32,423 nucleotides of DNA from an uncultured Bacilli bacterium (GTDB lineage: Bacteria; Bacillota_I; Bacilli_A; RFN20; CAG-826), in NCBI GenBank assembly GCA_905235515.1, contig CAJOLV010000014.1:1-32423 (forward strand). The letters run 5' to 3'. The notes beneath the pieces were generated by a model that saw only the letters and a list, made by a program, of their open reading frames with translations, had not been told where the DNA came from and did not search any database. Position numbers and translations under genes: made by a program. Numbering within the stretch: the first letter of the stretch is position 1; each line of letters opens with the position of its first letter. Positions 32,220 to 32,423 of this stretch are shown one piece after another.

Positions 32220-32321
32220 TGGGGATAATTTGTCCACATCAGTAAAAATTCAATTTATATATAAATTAACTTCTTATCCACAATAAATAAGGAAGTTTTC
32301 CACATTAAAATTTGTGGATAA
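32220..32321. promoter_or_regulatory. Cluster of five DnaA boxes upstream of dnaB-dnaI
   Basis: Two exact boxes TTATCCACA: 32274-32282 (plus) and 32313-32321 (minus). Three boxes with one mismatch: TTGTCCACA 32230-32238 (plus), TTTTCCACA 32296-32304 (plus), and TTATCCCCA on the minus strand at 32220-32228. An AT-rich palindrome, AATTTATATATAAATT (32252-32267), lies within. The cluster starts 24 nt upstream of the dnaB -35. DnaA binding is likely; whether it acts as a transcription control, a titration site or an origin is not shown. Confidence 0.75.
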
Positions 32322-32324
32322 ATA

Positions 32325-32423
32325 TTATGCGAAACGCATGAAATTAATTTCATAATTACCCCAACCCATGACCTTTCTGGTTTTGCCTAGAATATTAGCT
32401 AAATTGATGAAAATACATGAAGA
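32325..32423 (-). CDS. Partial CDS at window edge (C-terminal 32 aa)
   Basis: An open frame enters from the right edge and ends in TAA at 32325. The visible end reads INLANILGKTRKVMGWGNY followed by EINFMRFA. I do not recognise the family. Its composition looks protein-like, and the direction matches dnaB. In Bacillus nrdR precedes dnaB, but this tail cannot be assigned to it. The exact DnaA box at 32313-32321 starts right after the stop. Confidence 0.5.
   Translation of the reverse strand, partial: SSCIFINLANILGKTRKVMGWGNYEINFMRFA

Noticed and set aside
32220-32321. Calling the DnaA-box cluster the main chromosomal origin
   Set aside because: dnaA and dnaN are absent nearby and gene direction does not diverge here; kept as a regulatory cluster.

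Overview
The window is a stretch of low-GC bacterial chromosome. The organism is most likely an anaerobic or microaerophilic member of the Bacilli/Erysipelotrichia-Mollicutes side of the Firmicutes. Pointers are Firmicutes-type replication genes (dnaE of the Gram-positive type, DnaI, and DnaB of the DnaB/DnaD family), CIRCE heat-shock operators, M18 aminopeptidase, reverse-type rubrerythrin, a single-chain iron-sulfur L-serine dehydratase, acetate kinase, and strong Shine-Dalgarno sequences. TGA acts as a stop (for example in the serine dehydratase gene), so the standard code applies, not the Mycoplasma code. The species cannot be named from the sequence alone. No insertion sequence, prophage or CRISPR array is visible; this is mostly core chromosome.

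Layout. 1-270: tRNA-His with promoter and terminator (minus). 271-1677: an aldehyde dehydrogenase (plus). 1707-2716: TetR regulator and free methionine-R-sulfoxide reductase (minus), divergent from two small unknown membrane proteins (2903-3591). 3690-4190: an Hsp20 gene under a promoter flanked by two CIRCE operators. 4266-8171: minus-strand genes for a small membrane protein, an M18 aminopeptidase, L-serine dehydratase and an esterase. 8319-10420: plus-strand plsX-acp-degV lipid cassette. 10471-17227: tightly packed minus-strand run that reads secreted nuclease, purine-type permease, MscS channel, pyruvate kinase, acyltransferase. 17337-20542: flavodoxin-like protein, a frameshifted small ORF, tRNA-Met and tRNA-Ala, serine acetyltransferase, reverse rubrerythrin and a Cof-type HAD phosphatase (minus). 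20679-22870: ackA-nrnA (plus). 22943-30015: dnaE-polA-mutM::coaE (plus). 29987-32144: dnaB-dnaI (minus), preceded by a promoter and a cluster of five DnaA boxes. The right edge holds the 3' end of one more minus-strand gene.

How the genes work together. PlsX, acyl carrier protein and a DegV/FakB fatty-acid binding protein fit phospholipid synthesis from endogenous and imported fatty acids, and a PlsC-like acyltransferase lies nearby. The secreted nuclease directly upstream of a nucleobase permease suggests scavenging of extracellular DNA. Pyruvate kinase, acetate kinase, serine dehydratase and aldehyde dehydrogenase fit fermentative energy metabolism. The right third is a replication and repair block matching the Bacillus polA-mutM-coaE-dnaB-dnaI neighbourhood, but with MutM and CoaE fused into one protein and the dnaB-dnaI pair inverted to face it.

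The observations most worth a second look are the MutM-CoaE fusion, the DnaA-box cluster upstream of dnaB-dnaI, the double CIRCE promoter, the apparently leaderless dnaE, the homopolymer frameshift in an unlisted 63-residue ORF, the non-LPXTG C-terminal anchor on the nuclease, and the unknown membrane-protein pair divergent from the TetR gene. I did not see a clear multi-gene defence or other wholly novel system.
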